64,000 nt of DNA from Micromonospora sp. C28SCA-DRY-2 (GCF_030519475.1 NZ_JAUMKD010000001.1:1612001-1676000); one strand, 5' to 3'; shown: positions 16,273-24,472, numbered from the stretch's first letter. Translations and numbers: made by a program. Notes: generated by a model not told the origin, from the letters alone.

Positions 16273-17147
16273 ACCGGCCGCTCGACCCGGGTTCGGCCGA
16301 GGGGTTCCGCGCCGACCGCCTGCTCGACGTGCTGATCCCGACCCGCAACCGGCCGGCCGAGCTGGCGGTCACCCTCGCCGGGCTGGCCGCCCAGGAGGGT
16401 GTACCGGGGTTCGGTGTGGTGGTCAGCGACCAGTCCGACGACGGCCCCGCCTTCACCCACCCGGCGGCCGCCACCATGGTCCGGGCGCTGCGGCACCGGG
16501 GGCACCCGGTGCTGCTGACCCGCCGGCTGCCCCGGCGCGGGCTGGCCGAGCACCGGGCCTACCTGCTGTCCGCCTCCGCCGCCCGGTACGTGCTCTGCCT
16601 CGACGACGACGTCTGGCTGGAGCCGGGCACCCTGCGCCGGCTGGTCACCGCGATCGGCGAGCTGGGCTGCGGTTTCGTCGGCAACGCGGTGCACGGCCTC
16701 TCCTACCTCGACGACGTCCGGCCGGAGACGCACCGGCACTACGAGGAGTGGATCGGCCCGCCCACGCCGGAACGGATCCGGCCCGGCACGCCGGAGTGGG
16801 ACCGGGCGCAGATCCATCCGGCGGCGAACCTGCTGCACGTGACCGGCAAGCTGGACCTGCCGCCGGGGGCGTGGCGGGCGTACAAGGTCTCCTGGATCGG
16901 CGGGTGCGTGCTCTACGACCGGGCGAAGCTGGTCGACTCCGGCGGCTTCGACTTCTGGCGGCGGGTGCACGAGAAGCACCAGGGCGAGGATGTCGCCGCC
17001 CAGCTCGCCGTGCTGGCGCGCTTCGGCGGCGCCGGCGTCCTGCCCAGCGGCGCGTACCACCTGGAGTCGCCGACCACTGTCACCGACCGGGAGGTGGAGG
17101 CGTGGGAGGTCGTCCTCGCCGAGGAGGATGAGGCCCAGCGGGTCTGA
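16269..17147 (+). CDS. family 2 glycosyltransferase
   Basis: This 292-residue GT-A glycosyltransferase has the nucleotide-sugar strand VLIPTRNRPAELAVTLAGL near its start and the metal-binding acidic motif in LCLDDDVWLEPGTL. Two further acidic patches (GEDVAAQLAVLARFGG) fit the catalytic base region. No membrane segments are seen, so it works in the cytoplasm. It starts at GTG 16269, overlapping the HldE-like stop by four bases, so the two are translationally coupled and likely in one pathway. Confidence 0.85.
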   Translation: MNRPLDPGSAEGFRADRLLDVLIPTRNRPAELAVTLAGLAAQEGVPGFGVVVSDQSDDGPAFTHPAAATMVRALRHRGHPVLLTRRLPRRGLAEHRAYLLSASAARYVLCLDDDVWLEPGTLRRLVTAIGELGCGFVGNAVHGLSYLDDVRPETHRHYEEWIGPPTPERIRPGTPEWDRAQIHPAANLLHVTGKLDLPPGAWRAYKVSWIGGCVLYDRAKLVDSGGFDFWRRVHEKHQGEDVAAQLAVLARFGGAGVLPSGAYHLESPTTVTDREVEAWEVVLAEEDEAQRV

Positions 17148-17236
17148 GGCAGTGGCCCGACCGGGCCTCGCGCGGACTTCGAACCCGATCGCGCCACCCG
17201 CAACGCTGACCCGCGGCCACGGCGGTGCCGGGCCGC

Positions 17237-18358
17237 TCAGGGTGCGCCGGGCTCGGGGCGGAGCAGTTCCCGGGCCGCCTCCAGCACCTCGACCACCGGC
17301 ACGTCGGTGACGAACGAGTCCCGGTGCGGGCACTCGCCGTCGCCGGGGCGGTGCGGGTAGATGCCGGGCGTGCAGTCCACCCCGCAGACCGGGCAGTGCA
17401 CCGTCCAGGAGCTGATCGGGCGGTGCCGGCCGCGCAGCGGGTGCGCCACGTTGATCAGGTTGCCGACCCAGAAGACGCCGACCGTCGCGGTGCCCACCGC
17501 GGCGGCCAGGTGCAGCGGTCCGGTGTCGTTCGACACGACCAGCTCGCAACCGGCGTAGCAGCCGGCCAGCCCGCCCAGGCTGAGCGTGCCCACCTGCGGT
17601 CGCAGCGGCACCCCGGCCGCCGCCACCACCCGGTCCACCACGTCCTGCTCGGCGGCGGTCCCGGTGACCAGCACCTCGTACCCGTCGCCGACCAGTTCGC
17701 GGGCGACCTCGGCGAACCGCTCGGCCGGCCAGCGCCGGCGGGTGTCGGTGGCGCCCGGGTGCAGCGCCACCCGGGGCCGCTCCGGCGGGCCGAGCACCTC
17801 GGCCGCCTCGGCCCGGTCCGCGTCGGTGACCGCCAGCGTCGGCACGATGGTGGTGGCCGGCGCGCCGACCAGCGCGGCCACCTCCAGGTAGCGGATCACC
17901 TCGTGCTGGTAGTAGACGTAGCGGATCCAGCGGTCCAGCGGCGGCGCGTCCTCGGTCCGCAGTCCGGCGGTGACCCGGGCGCCGAGCTGGCTGACCAGCG
18001 GGTTGGAGTTGCCGCCGCCACCGTGCACCTGCAACGCCAGGTCGAAGCGCTCCTTGCGGGCCGCGGTCAGGAAGTCCGCCATCCCGGATGCCGGCTCGCC
18101 CGGGTCGGGGCCCCGGATCCCGGGGGCCGCGGGTACCACCAGCACCCGGTCCACCGGGCCGGGCCGGTCGCGCCAGAGCTTCGCGTGCCACGGCGCGCCG
18201 AGCAGCACGATCTCCGCCTCGGGGTACGCGGACCGCAACGCGTCCAGCGCCGGCAGCACGAAGATGAAATCGCCGAGCGCGTTGGCCCGCAGCACGGCGA
18301 TCCGCTCGACGTCGGGCACGGGCTCGGCGGGTGCGCCGAGCAGGGCCGGGGTGACCAC
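17237..18358 (-). CDS. family 9 glycosyltransferase, heptosyltransferase-like
   Basis: This 373-residue GT-B enzyme of family GT9 begins IAVLRANALGDFIFVLPALDALR and contains VALHPGATDTRRRWPAERFAEVA and VVSNDTGPLHLAAAVGTATVGVF, the donor-site signatures of ADP-heptose transferases. A Cys-rich tail (HCPVCGVDCTPGIYPHRPGDGECPH) is typical of this actinobacterial subgroup and may bind metal. Together with the HldE-like protein it implies a heptose-like decoration, although the organism has no lipopolysaccharide. GTG at 18358 lies nine bases after the Hsp20 stop, so the two are co-transcribed. Confidence 0.85.
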   Translation of the reverse strand: MVTPALLGAPAEPVPDVERIAVLRANALGDFIFVLPALDALRSAYPEAEIVLLGAPWHAKLWRDRPGPVDRVLVVPAAPGIRGPDPGEPASGMADFLTAARKERFDLALQVHGGGGNSNPLVSQLGARVTAGLRTEDAPPLDRWIRYVYYQHEVIRYLEVAALVGAPATTIVPTLAVTDADRAEAAEVLGPPERPRVALHPGATDTRRRWPAERFAEVARELVGDGYEVLVTGTAAEQDVVDRVVAAAGVPLRPQVGTLSLGGLAGCYAGCELVVSNDTGPLHLAAAVGTATVGVFWVGNLINVAHPLRGRHRPISSWTVHCPVCGVDCTPGIYPHRPGDGECPHRDSFVTDVPVVEVLEAARELLRPEPGAP

Positions 18359-18367
18359 GCGGCCCCG

Positions 18368-18901
18368 TTACGGCCGGTCGAGCCCGCCGGCGGCGGTGTC
18401 CGGGTGGTGCAGCTCCCGGTCCGCGGCCGGGTCGATCGGCGTACCCTCGCTGTCGGCGCGGAAGCCGGTGCGGCCGACGGTGATGGTGCGCGGCGCGGGC
18501 CGGGCGGCCCGGGGCAGCCGCACCCGGAGCAGGCCGTGGTCCATCACCGCGTCGATGGCGTCCGGGTCCACCCGGGAGGGCAGGTCGACGCGGTACTCGA
18601 AACCGCGGGTCTCGAAGCCGCCGGGGATGCCGTGGTCGGCGTTGACCTCGGCCTCGGTGCGGGCGCGGACGCAGAGTTCCCGGTCGTCCAGCTCCACGGC
18701 CACCTCCTCCGGCGCCACCCCGGGCAGCCGGACGACGACCTCCCAGCCGTCGGCGGTCTCGGCCAGCTCGACCTCCGGCGGGCCGGACCGGCCACCGACC
18801 AGCCGCCGCAGCTCGGAACGGAGCGACTGCAACTCGCCCATCGGGTCCCAGCCCTGCTGCCGGCCCCGCCAGCCCCGGCCGAACCCACCCTGCTCGCTCA
18901 T
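18368..18901 (-). CDS. Hsp20/alpha-crystallin small heat-shock protein
   Basis: This 177-residue Hsp20 protein has its alpha-crystallin domain at about residues 41-135 (WEVVVRLPGVAPEEVAVELDDRELCVRA ... FEYRVDLPSRVDPDAI ... HGLLRVRLPRA). It lacks the usual I-x-I/V C-terminal anchor, ending in a tail rich in Asp, Pro and Gly. It would hold unfolded proteins. The start ATG at 18901 overlaps the stop of an upstream 27-codon ORF (ATGA), which itself belongs to an exact 80-bp tandem duplication. GT9 follows directly downstream. Confidence 0.88.
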   Translation of the reverse strand: MSEQGGFGRGWRGRQQGWDPMGELQSLRSELRRLVGGRSGPPEVELAETADGWEVVVRLPGVAPEEVAVELDDRELCVRARTEAEVNADHGIPGGFETRGFEYRVDLPSRVDPDAIDAVMDHGLLRVRLPRAARPAPRTITVGRTGFRADSEGTPIDPAADRELHHPDTAAGGLDRP

Positions 18902-18981
18902 GCCGGCACTCCGCTTCGCTCCGTGCCGCCATGAGGCACCACCGCGCCGCACCGATGATTCGCTCGCTCACGCTCGCTCAT
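18898..18981 (-). CDS. putative leader peptide ORF 2 upstream of Hsp20
   Basis: A 27-residue ORF (beginning MSERERANHR, ending SGVPA) starts at 18981 and ends in a TGA that overlaps the Hsp20 ATG as ATGA. It is identical in sequence to the ORF directly upstream because both lie in an exact tandem duplication. Whether it is translated is unknown; the chained overlaps make coupling to Hsp20 possible. It may also simply be a by-product of the repeat. Confidence 0.35.
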   Translation of the reverse strand: MSERERANHRCGAVVPHGGTERSGVPA

Positions 18982-19060
18982 GCCGGCACTCCGCTTCGCT
19001 CCGTGCCGCCATGAGGCACCACCGCGCCGCACCGATGATTCGCTCGCTCACGCTCGCTCA
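18901..19060. repeat. exact 80-bp tandem duplication
   Basis: 18901-18980 and 18981-19060 are identical over all 80 bases. Each unit contains the GCTCGCTCAC repeat motif and recreates a start codon on the minus strand. Identity over the full length points to a recent event. Confidence 0.95.
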
Positions 19061-19061
19061 T
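18978..19061 (-). CDS. putative leader peptide ORF 1 upstream of Hsp20
   Basis: This is the first of two identical 27-codon ORFs. Its ATG at 19061 has GAGGGGAGG about eight bases upstream, a good ribosome site that the second copy and Hsp20 lack in this form. Its TGA overlaps the ATG of the second copy as ATGA. If translated, ribosomes could re-initiate through both ORFs into Hsp20. Confidence 0.35.
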   Translation of the reverse strand: MSERERANHRCGAVVPHGGTERSGVPA

Positions 19062-19137
19062 GCCAGCGCCTCCCCTCGCTCCGCCCGGGCCTTCGACCCG
19101 GTCACGCCGTCCCTGCTGATCCGTCCGTCGCGCCGGC

Positions 19138-19641
19138 TCATCGCGCCTCGCGGACCCGGGTGGGCGTCGGGGACCGCAGCGAGCTGGGCGCGTTCAGGCC
19201 CGCGTCCCGGTCCACGCCGACGCCGAGCCGGTCGACCAGTTCGCCGCCGAGCCAGGCGCTGATGCCGAGGATCGCCACGGCGACCACCTCGATCGCGATC
19301 AGCGCGCCACCGGCGGCCCGGGAATCGGCGTTGAGCCGGACCACCCAGATCGCGGCGAAGAGCAGGATCACCGCGACGTTGGCGGCGGCGTGGGTGAGCG
19401 CGACCCGCTTGGCCCGCGTCCCGGTGGGGATCGCCAGCAGGTCGAACGCGCCGGCCGCCGCGGCGAGCAGGCCGCCGATCAGGCCGACGGCGATGTTCCA
19501 GTACGCCACCTCGCCGAGGAAGTCCGGGCCGCCGACGGTGTCGATCACGTCGAAGAGGACGGCGGTGACCAGCAGGGCGACCGGAAACATGACCAGCATC
19601 GGGTGCACGGGGTGGCCCAGCACCTTGAGTCGGCTCTCCAT
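19138..19641 (-). CDS. DUF2231 family membrane protein
   Basis: This 167-residue membrane protein belongs to DUF2231, opening with VLGHPVHPMLVMFPVALLVTAVLFDVID, where the HPxHP motif is the family mark. Four hydrophobic segments are visible at about residues 15-35, 45-70, 80-102 and 110-132. The C-terminal 35 residues are hydrophilic. The function is unknown; some relatives are linked to haem or redox proteins. The ribosome site is GTGGAGGCCCG. Hsp20 and its leader ORFs follow 76 bp downstream on the same strand, so a common transcript is possible. Confidence 0.85.
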   Translation of the reverse strand: MESRLKVLGHPVHPMLVMFPVALLVTAVLFDVIDTVGGPDFLGEVAYWNIAVGLIGGLLAAAAGAFDLLAIPTGTRAKRVALTHAAANVAVILLFAAIWVVRLNADSRAAGGALIAIEVVAVAILGISAWLGGELVDRLGVGVDRDAGLNAPSSLRSPTPTRVREAR

Positions 19642-19792
19642 CTCCGGGCCTCCACTGTTCTCCGGCGAGTGTGGTCACGCGGTACCCCCGACACCGCGGG
19701 GCAAACCTCGCGCCGGACCGTGCTGCCTAGGCTGTAGCCGACGGCGCGCCGGGGCGGGTCGTCACCGAGATCAACGGACGGGGGAGGACGAC

Positions 19793-20410
19793 GTGACGGT
19801 GGAGATCACTTCGGCGGAGGAGCTGCGCGAGCTGCTCGGCACGCCGACCGCGCGGGCGGCGGCCAAGGAGCGGACCAGCCTGCACGAGCGCGACCGGCAG
19901 TGGCTGGCGGCGTCGCCGTTCTGCCTGGTCGCCACGGCCGGCGCGGACGGCAGTTGCGACGTCTCGCCGAAGGGCGACCCGCCCGGGTTCACCCTGGTGC
20001 TGGACGACCGGACCGTCGCCATCCCGGAGCGGCCGGGCAACCGGCGGGCGGACGGCTACCGCAACATCCTGGAGAACCCGCACGTCGGGCTGATCTTCCT
20101 GATCCCCGGCCGGACCGACTCGCTGCGGATCAACGGTCGGGCCCGGCTGGTCCGCGACGCGCCCTGGTTCGACGACATGGTGGTCAAGGGGCACCGGCCG
20201 GTGCTCGCCGTGGTGGTGCAGATCGAGCAGATCTTCTACCACTGCGCCAAGGCGTTCCTCCGCTCCGAGCTGTGGCGGCCGGAGAGCTGGCAGCCGGACG
20301 CGCTGCCGTCCCGCGCCCGGCTGGTCAAGGAGGTGGAGTACCCGGCGGCGGACCTCGCCGACCTGGAACGCCACTACGGCCCGGACTACGTCAACACCAT
20401 CTACACCTGA
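19793..20410 (+). CDS. MSMEG_1061-type FMN-dependent PPOX flavoprotein
   Basis: This 205-residue protein is a pyridoxamine-phosphate-oxidase-like flavoprotein of the MSMEG_1061 group. Characteristic blocks are FCLVATAGADGSCDVSPKGDPPGF, IPERPGNRRADGYRNILENPHVGLIFLIPGR, INGRARLV and the closing HYGPDYVNTIY. It probably binds FMN and acts on an unidentified small molecule. GTG at 19793 follows GGGGGAGGACGAC. A TAGGCT -10 lies some 60 bp upstream, giving a normal leader. It diverges from DUF2231. Confidence 0.88.
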   Translation: MTVEITSAEELRELLGTPTARAAAKERTSLHERDRQWLAASPFCLVATAGADGSCDVSPKGDPPGFTLVLDDRTVAIPERPGNRRADGYRNILENPHVGLIFLIPGRTDSLRINGRARLVRDAPWFDDMVVKGHRPVLAVVVQIEQIFYHCAKAFLRSELWRPESWQPDALPSRARLVKEVEYPAADLADLERHYGPDYVNTIYT

Positions 20411-20487
20411 CCCGGTAGCGCGGCCGTCCGCGCCGGCGCGGACGGTCCGGCCGCTGATCCCGGTGCTGCGGACTGTCGCGTCGACAC

Positions 20488-20519
20488 TTGCTAAAGATAT
20501 CTTTATAAAGATAGCTTTA
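20488..20519 (+). promoter_or_regulatory. double palindromic operator overlapping a leaderless promoter (ArsR)
   Basis: Two 14-bp palindromes abut: TAAAGATATCTTTA (20492-20505, perfect) and TAAAGATAGCTTTA (20506-20519, one mismatched pair). They overlap TTGCTA (-35, 20488-20493) and TAGCTT (-10, 20512-20517). The ATG lies six bases after the -10. AT-rich in a very GC-rich genome, this is almost certainly the binding site of the ArsR protein encoded directly downstream. Confidence 0.75.
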
Positions 20520-20523
20520 GCGT

Positions 20524-21291
20524 ATGTCGCTGTCCCGGGTGAAGCTCTCCGACCCGACCGCCCTGCGGGGGTACGCCCACCCGCTGCGGATGAGCCTCGT
20601 CGGCCTGCTCCGTCAGCACGGTCCGATGACCGCCACCCAGGCCGCCGCCCGGCTCGGCGAAAGCGTGCCGAACTGCTCGTTCCACCTGCGCCAGCTGGCC
20701 AAGTACGGGCTCGCCGAGCGGGTGCCGGGTGCCGACGCCCGGGAGCGCCCCTGGCGGGCCACCGCGATGGTCACCTCGTGGGACGACGCCTCCGACGACC
20801 CGGTGCTGCGCGCCGCCACCGACGAGCTGACGGCCACCCAGCTGGCCCAGTACACCCGGCGCGCCGAGGAGTACCTCGCCCGGCGGGCGGGCGAGCCGGC
20901 GGCCTGGCGGGCGGTCACCGGGTTCAGCGACCTGACGCTGCACCTCACCCCCGACGAGCTGGGCGAGCTGACCGGCCGGATCGACGCCCTGCTCGCCGAG
21001 TACGAGGACCGGATCACCGACCCGACCCGGCGTCCCCCCGGCAGCCGCAAGGTCAGCCTGATCCATCTCGCCCTGCTGCCCGAGCCGGCCCCCGCCGGAC
21101 CGGAACCGGCCGCCGCCGAGCCGGCACCGGCCCCCGCCGAGCGGGAACCGACCACCGCCGAGCCGGCAGCGGCCTCAGCCGGGCCGGGTTCAGCGCCGGC
21201 CTCAACCCGGCGCGGTCCCGCGCGGACCGGGCGGGAGCCGGCCGCCGCCACCGACCCGACCGAGCGGGGCGACGACGGCGGCCCCCGGTGA
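20524..21291 (+). CDS. ArsR-family winged-helix regulator with Pro/Ala/Glu tail
   Basis: This 255-residue regulator has an ArsR-type winged helix in residues 10-75 (PTALRGYAHPLRMSLVGLLRQHGPMTATQAAARLGESVPNCSFHLRQLAKYGLAERV), a helical middle part and a long disordered tail (about 182-255) of Pro, Ala and Glu repeats. No metal-site cysteines are present, so it is not an arsenic sensor of the classic type. Its GTGA stop overlap with the MFS gene and the operator at its promoter suggest it represses its own operon. The mRNA is probably leaderless. Confidence 0.88.
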   Translation: MSLSRVKLSDPTALRGYAHPLRMSLVGLLRQHGPMTATQAAARLGESVPNCSFHLRQLAKYGLAERVPGADARERPWRATAMVTSWDDASDDPVLRAATDELTATQLAQYTRRAEEYLARRAGEPAAWRAVTGFSDLTLHLTPDELGELTGRIDALLAEYEDRITDPTRRPPGSRKVSLIHLALLPEPAPAGPEPAAAEPAPAPAEREPTTAEPAAASAGPGSAPASTRRGPARTGREPAAATDPTERGDDGGPR

Positions 21292-22586
21292 GCGGCACGG
21301 CCGCCCCGGCCACCGCCCCGGCCACCGCCCCGCCCGCCGGCCCGGCCCGGCACCGCCGGTTGCCCCGGCTGCTGCGCGAGCGGGCGTTCCGCCGCTACTG
21401 GTCGGCCCAGACCGTGTCCTACTTCGGGGACGAGATCTCCACCCTGGCGCTGCCGCTGCTGGCCGTGCTCGGCACCGGCGCCGGGCCCGCCGAGATGGGC
21501 TACCTCACCGCCGCCCTGCTCGCCCCGAACCTGCTCTTCTCGCTGCTCGCCGGCGCCTGGGTCGACCGCTACCCGCACAAGCGGCGGGTCATGATCCTCA
21601 CCGACCTCGGCCGGGCCCTACTGCTCGCCACGGTGCCGGCGGCGTACCTGCTCGACCTGCTCGCCCTGCCGCAGCTCTACCTCGTCGCCTTCGGCGTCGG
21701 CACCCTCGCCGTGCTCTTCGAGGTGGCCCGCGGGCCGCTCTTCGTGTCCCTGGTGCAGCGACGCGACTACGTCGACGCGAACACGCTGATCAACGGCAGC
21801 CGGGCGATGTCCCTGGTCGCCGGGCCGAGCATCGGCGGCGTGCTGGTGCAGGTGCTCACCGCGCCGATCGCCCTGCTCGCCGACGCGCTGTCGTACGTCG
21901 TGTCCGCGTACTTCCTGGCGCGGATCCGGCCGACGGAGCCGGCGCCGGCGCGCGGCGGCGGCCTGGGGATCGGCGCCGGGCTGGGGTTCCTCGCCCGGGC
22001 GCCGATGATGCGCGCGATCCTGCTCGGCACCACCACGGTGAACCTGTTCAACTTCATGTTCGCCGCGCTCTTCGTGCTCTACGCCACCCAGGAGCTGGGC
22101 CTGGCGCCGGGCATGCTCGGCCTGGTGCTCGGTGCCGGCGCGGTCGGCGGGCTGTGCGGGGCGGCCGTCACCGGGCGGCTGACCCGGCGCTTCGGCATCG
22201 GGCCGACGCTGGTGGCCAGCTTCGTGCTCTTCCCCGCGCCGCTGCTGCTCGTGCCGCTCGCCGGCGGGCCCACGCCGCTGGTGCTCGGCATGCTCTTCAC
22301 CGCGGAGTTCCTCTGCGCCGTCGGGGTGATGCTGCTCGACATCGTCTCCGGTTCGGTGCAGACCGCGCTCACCCCGGACGCGATGCTGGCCCGGGTGACC
22401 GGGGCCCGGCGCACCGTCAACTACGGGATCCGGCCGATCGGCGCGCTCATCGGCGGCGCGCTCGGCACCGCCCTCGGGGTACGCGAGGCGCTCTGGATCG
22501 CCACCGCGGGCGCGCTGACCGGGGTGCTCTGGGTGCTCTTCTCCCCCGTCCGGCGGCTGCGCGACCTGCCCGAGCAGGCGACCTGA
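21288..22586 (+). CDS. MFS transporter (12 TM), co-operonic with ArsR
   Basis: This 432-residue transporter has about 12 hydrophobic segments. After an Ala/Pro-rich start come FRRYWSAQTVSYFGDEISTLALPLLAV and the motif A region GAWVDRYPHKRRVMILTDLGRA, as in the macrolide/tetronasin-efflux type MFS group. It probably exports a hydrophobic compound that releases the ArsR repressor (inference from operon structure). It starts at GTG 21288, overlapping the ArsR stop by four bases. No ribosome site separate from the coupling is needed. Confidence 0.88.
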   Translation: MSGTAAPATAPATAPPAGPARHRRLPRLLRERAFRRYWSAQTVSYFGDEISTLALPLLAVLGTGAGPAEMGYLTAALLAPNLLFSLLAGAWVDRYPHKRRVMILTDLGRALLLATVPAAYLLDLLALPQLYLVAFGVGTLAVLFEVARGPLFVSLVQRRDYVDANTLINGSRAMSLVAGPSIGGVLVQVLTAPIALLADALSYVVSAYFLARIRPTEPAPARGGGLGIGAGLGFLARAPMMRAILLGTTTVNLFNFMFAALFVLYATQELGLAPGMLGLVLGAGAVGGLCGAAVTGRLTRRFGIGPTLVASFVLFPAPLLLVPLAGGPTPLVLGMLFTAEFLCAVGVMLLDIVSGSVQTALTPDAMLARVTGARRTVNYGIRPIGALIGGALGTALGVREALWIATAGALTGVLWVLFSPVRRLRDLPEQAT

Positions 22587-22605
22587 CCCGCCGAGCCGCC
22601 GGTGG

Positions 22606-23181
22606 TTACGGCGTGTCCGGTCCGGCGGTCGCCCTGCGCCGTCGGACGGCGTACGCCCGGCGCATCTTGACGTAGTTGCCGCAGCCGGCCATGGAGCACC
22701 AGCGGCGGGCCTGGTTCCGGGAGGCGTCGTAGTAGGCCCAGCGGCAGGTGTCCCGGGCACACGCCTTCAACCTCGCCCAGCTCTGCTCCGCCCCGCACTG
22801 CCGGACGGCGTCCAGCAGGGCGGCCAGAGCCTGGTCGAACACCGCGTCGCGGACGGCGACGAGGCGGGGGCCGGTCTCGGTGAAGGTCATCCGGACGGGC
22901 ACCTCGGCCAGGGCCTGGTCGAGCCGGCTCAGCGCGGCCGGGTCGGCGGGATGGCCGGCGTGGCCGAGCAGCACCGCACGCAGACCCTCGCGCACCGCCC
23001 GGGCGACGGCGAGGTCGGCCGCCCGCAGCCGGGCGCCCGGGGGGAGGAGCCCCCGTCCGGCGAACCAGTCGCGGAGCTGGTCGGGGGTGGTCAGGCTCTC
23101 CTCGTCGACCTGCGGCTCGAAGGTGTTGACGAAGTCCCGGACCAGGCGGGCGGCGGGCGGGATCACGTCCTCCTCGCTCAT
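22606..23181 (-). CDS. CGNR zinc-finger family protein
   Basis: This 191-residue protein has an N-terminal ABATE-type region (FVNTFEPQVDEESLTTPDQLRDWFAGRGLL) and a C-terminal CGNR zinc finger (CARDTCRWAYYDASRNQARRWCSMAGCGNYVKMR; cysteines 141, 146, 162, 167). The family name motif reads CGNY here. These actinobacterial proteins are thought to be DNA-binding regulators. It is divergent from a LacI-family gene, sharing a 108-bp region with a long inverted repeat. The start at 23181 is preceded by GAGGGGGTGG. Confidence 0.85.
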   Translation of the reverse strand: MSEEDVIPPAARLVRDFVNTFEPQVDEESLTTPDQLRDWFAGRGLLPPGARLRAADLAVARAVREGLRAVLLGHAGHPADPAALSRLDQALAEVPVRMTFTETGPRLVAVRDAVFDQALAALLDAVRQCGAEQSWARLKACARDTCRWAYYDASRNQARRWCSMAGCGNYVKMRRAYAVRRRRATAGPDTP

Positions 23182-23214
23182 CACCACCCCCTCACGTGAC
23201 ACCAGCGTATCGCC

Positions 23215-23264
23215 TTGACAGGTGTAACAGCCTTGTACACCATCAAAGTGCGTTTGATGGTGTA
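23215..23264. promoter_or_regulatory. operator/promoter region between CGNR and LacI genes
   Basis: A perfect inverted repeat TACACCATCAAA-GTGCG-TTTGATGGTGTA (12-bp arms, 23236-23264) lies 26 bp before the LacI start. TTGACA (23215-23220) is a good -35 for the LacI gene, and a half-site GGTGTA at 23221 repeats part of the arm. The centre does not contain the CG-centred palindrome usual for LacI proteins, so the CGNR protein could be the binder. Confidence 0.6.
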
Positions 23265-23289
23265 GCACGGATGCGACCGAGGGAAGGCG

Positions 23290-24267
23290 ATGTCCACCAC
23301 GCTCCGCGACGTGGCGCGGTTGGCCCAGGTTTCGGTGAAGACCGTCTCCAACGTGGTCAACGGGTATCCGCACGTCAGCGACGGGATGCGGCGCCGGGTG
23401 GAGGCCGCCCTGGCCGCGCTGGACTACCACCCGAACCGGGCCGCCCGGACGCTGCGAACCGGCCGGACCCGGGTGCTCGCCCTGACGGTGGCGGAGGCCG
23501 ACGGGGTGGGCGTGCTCGCCCGGGCCGTCGTCCGGGCGGCGGCCCGGCACGGCTACCGGGTCGTCATCGACCCGGTCGACCCGGAGTGCCAGGGTGTCGC
23601 GACTCCTCCGCTGTCGGTCGACGGCTGCCTCCTGCTCACCGACCTTCCGGCCGAGCCACCCACCGGCGGGCCGCCCGTCGTCCGGCTCGGCCAGGCCACC
23701 GCCGGCGGGTCCGCCGACCGGGTCGGCATCGACCACGCCCGCGCCACCCGGGACGCCGTCGACCACCTCGTGGCCACCGGCCGGTCGCGGATCGCCGCCA
23801 TCGGCGTCGCACCGGGCCAGCCCTCCGCCACGATCGGCCGCCAGGGATACGCGGAGGTGCTCCGCGCCGCCGGCCGGGACCCGCTCCCCGGTCACCTCCA
23901 GCAGGTCCCGGCGGACCAGCGCTCGGACGGCTACCGGGCCGCCCGGGCGCTGCTGAGCCAGCGCCGACGACCGGACGCCGTCGTCTGCGCCTCGGACGCC
24001 CTGGCGATCGGCGCCCTCTGCGCCGCGGCCGACGCCGGTGTGCGTGTTCCGCAGGACCTCGCGGTGATCGGCGTCGGGGGCAGCGAGGAGGGGCGCTGGA
24101 CGCGGCCGGCGCTCAGCACCGTCGCCGCCGACCCCGCGTTCCTCGCCCGCCAGGCCGTGGCCCGCATCGTCGCCCGCATCGCCCGCCCGGACGCGGCCCC
24201 GGTCACCGTGGTGACCCCGCACACCCTGCTGGCCCGGGAGAGCACGCGGACATCGACCTCCGGGTAG
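23290..24267 (+). CDS. LacI-family transcriptional regulator
   Basis: This 325-residue LacI/GalR regulator has its helix-turn-helix and hinge at residues 3-60 (TTLRDVARLAQVSVKTVSNVVNGYPHVSDGMRRRVEAALAALDYHPNRAARTL). The periplasmic-binding-like domain follows, with VGIDHARATRDAVDHLVATG and PDAVVCASDALAIGAL. The ligand is presumably a sugar, but no sugar gene is adjacent, so the target is probably elsewhere or the divergent CGNR gene. A long inverted repeat upstream may be its operator. Confidence 0.9.
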   Translation: MSTTLRDVARLAQVSVKTVSNVVNGYPHVSDGMRRRVEAALAALDYHPNRAARTLRTGRTRVLALTVAEADGVGVLARAVVRAAARHGYRVVIDPVDPECQGVATPPLSVDGCLLLTDLPAEPPTGGPPVVRLGQATAGGSADRVGIDHARATRDAVDHLVATGRSRIAAIGVAPGQPSATIGRQGYAEVLRAAGRDPLPGHLQQVPADQRSDGYRAARALLSQRRRPDAVVCASDALAIGALCAAADAGVRVPQDLAVIGVGGSEEGRWTRPALSTVAADPAFLARQAVARIVARIARPDAAPVTVVTPHTLLARESTRTSTSG

Positions 24268-24472
24268 CGGCATCCGGGGTCACGACGATCCGCGCCGCTC
24301 GGCTGGTGGTGGCCGAAACGCGGCGGCGCTCGGCGTCGCGCCGCCTGCCGGTCGTCCGGCGACGCTGCCGACCGCGTCAGTTGCCGGGGCCTCCTACCTT
24401 GATGGCGCCGCGGTCCGGGCACTCGGTCGGCCCATCCCGCGGACCCCTCGCAGCACTACGCCAGGAGGCCGT

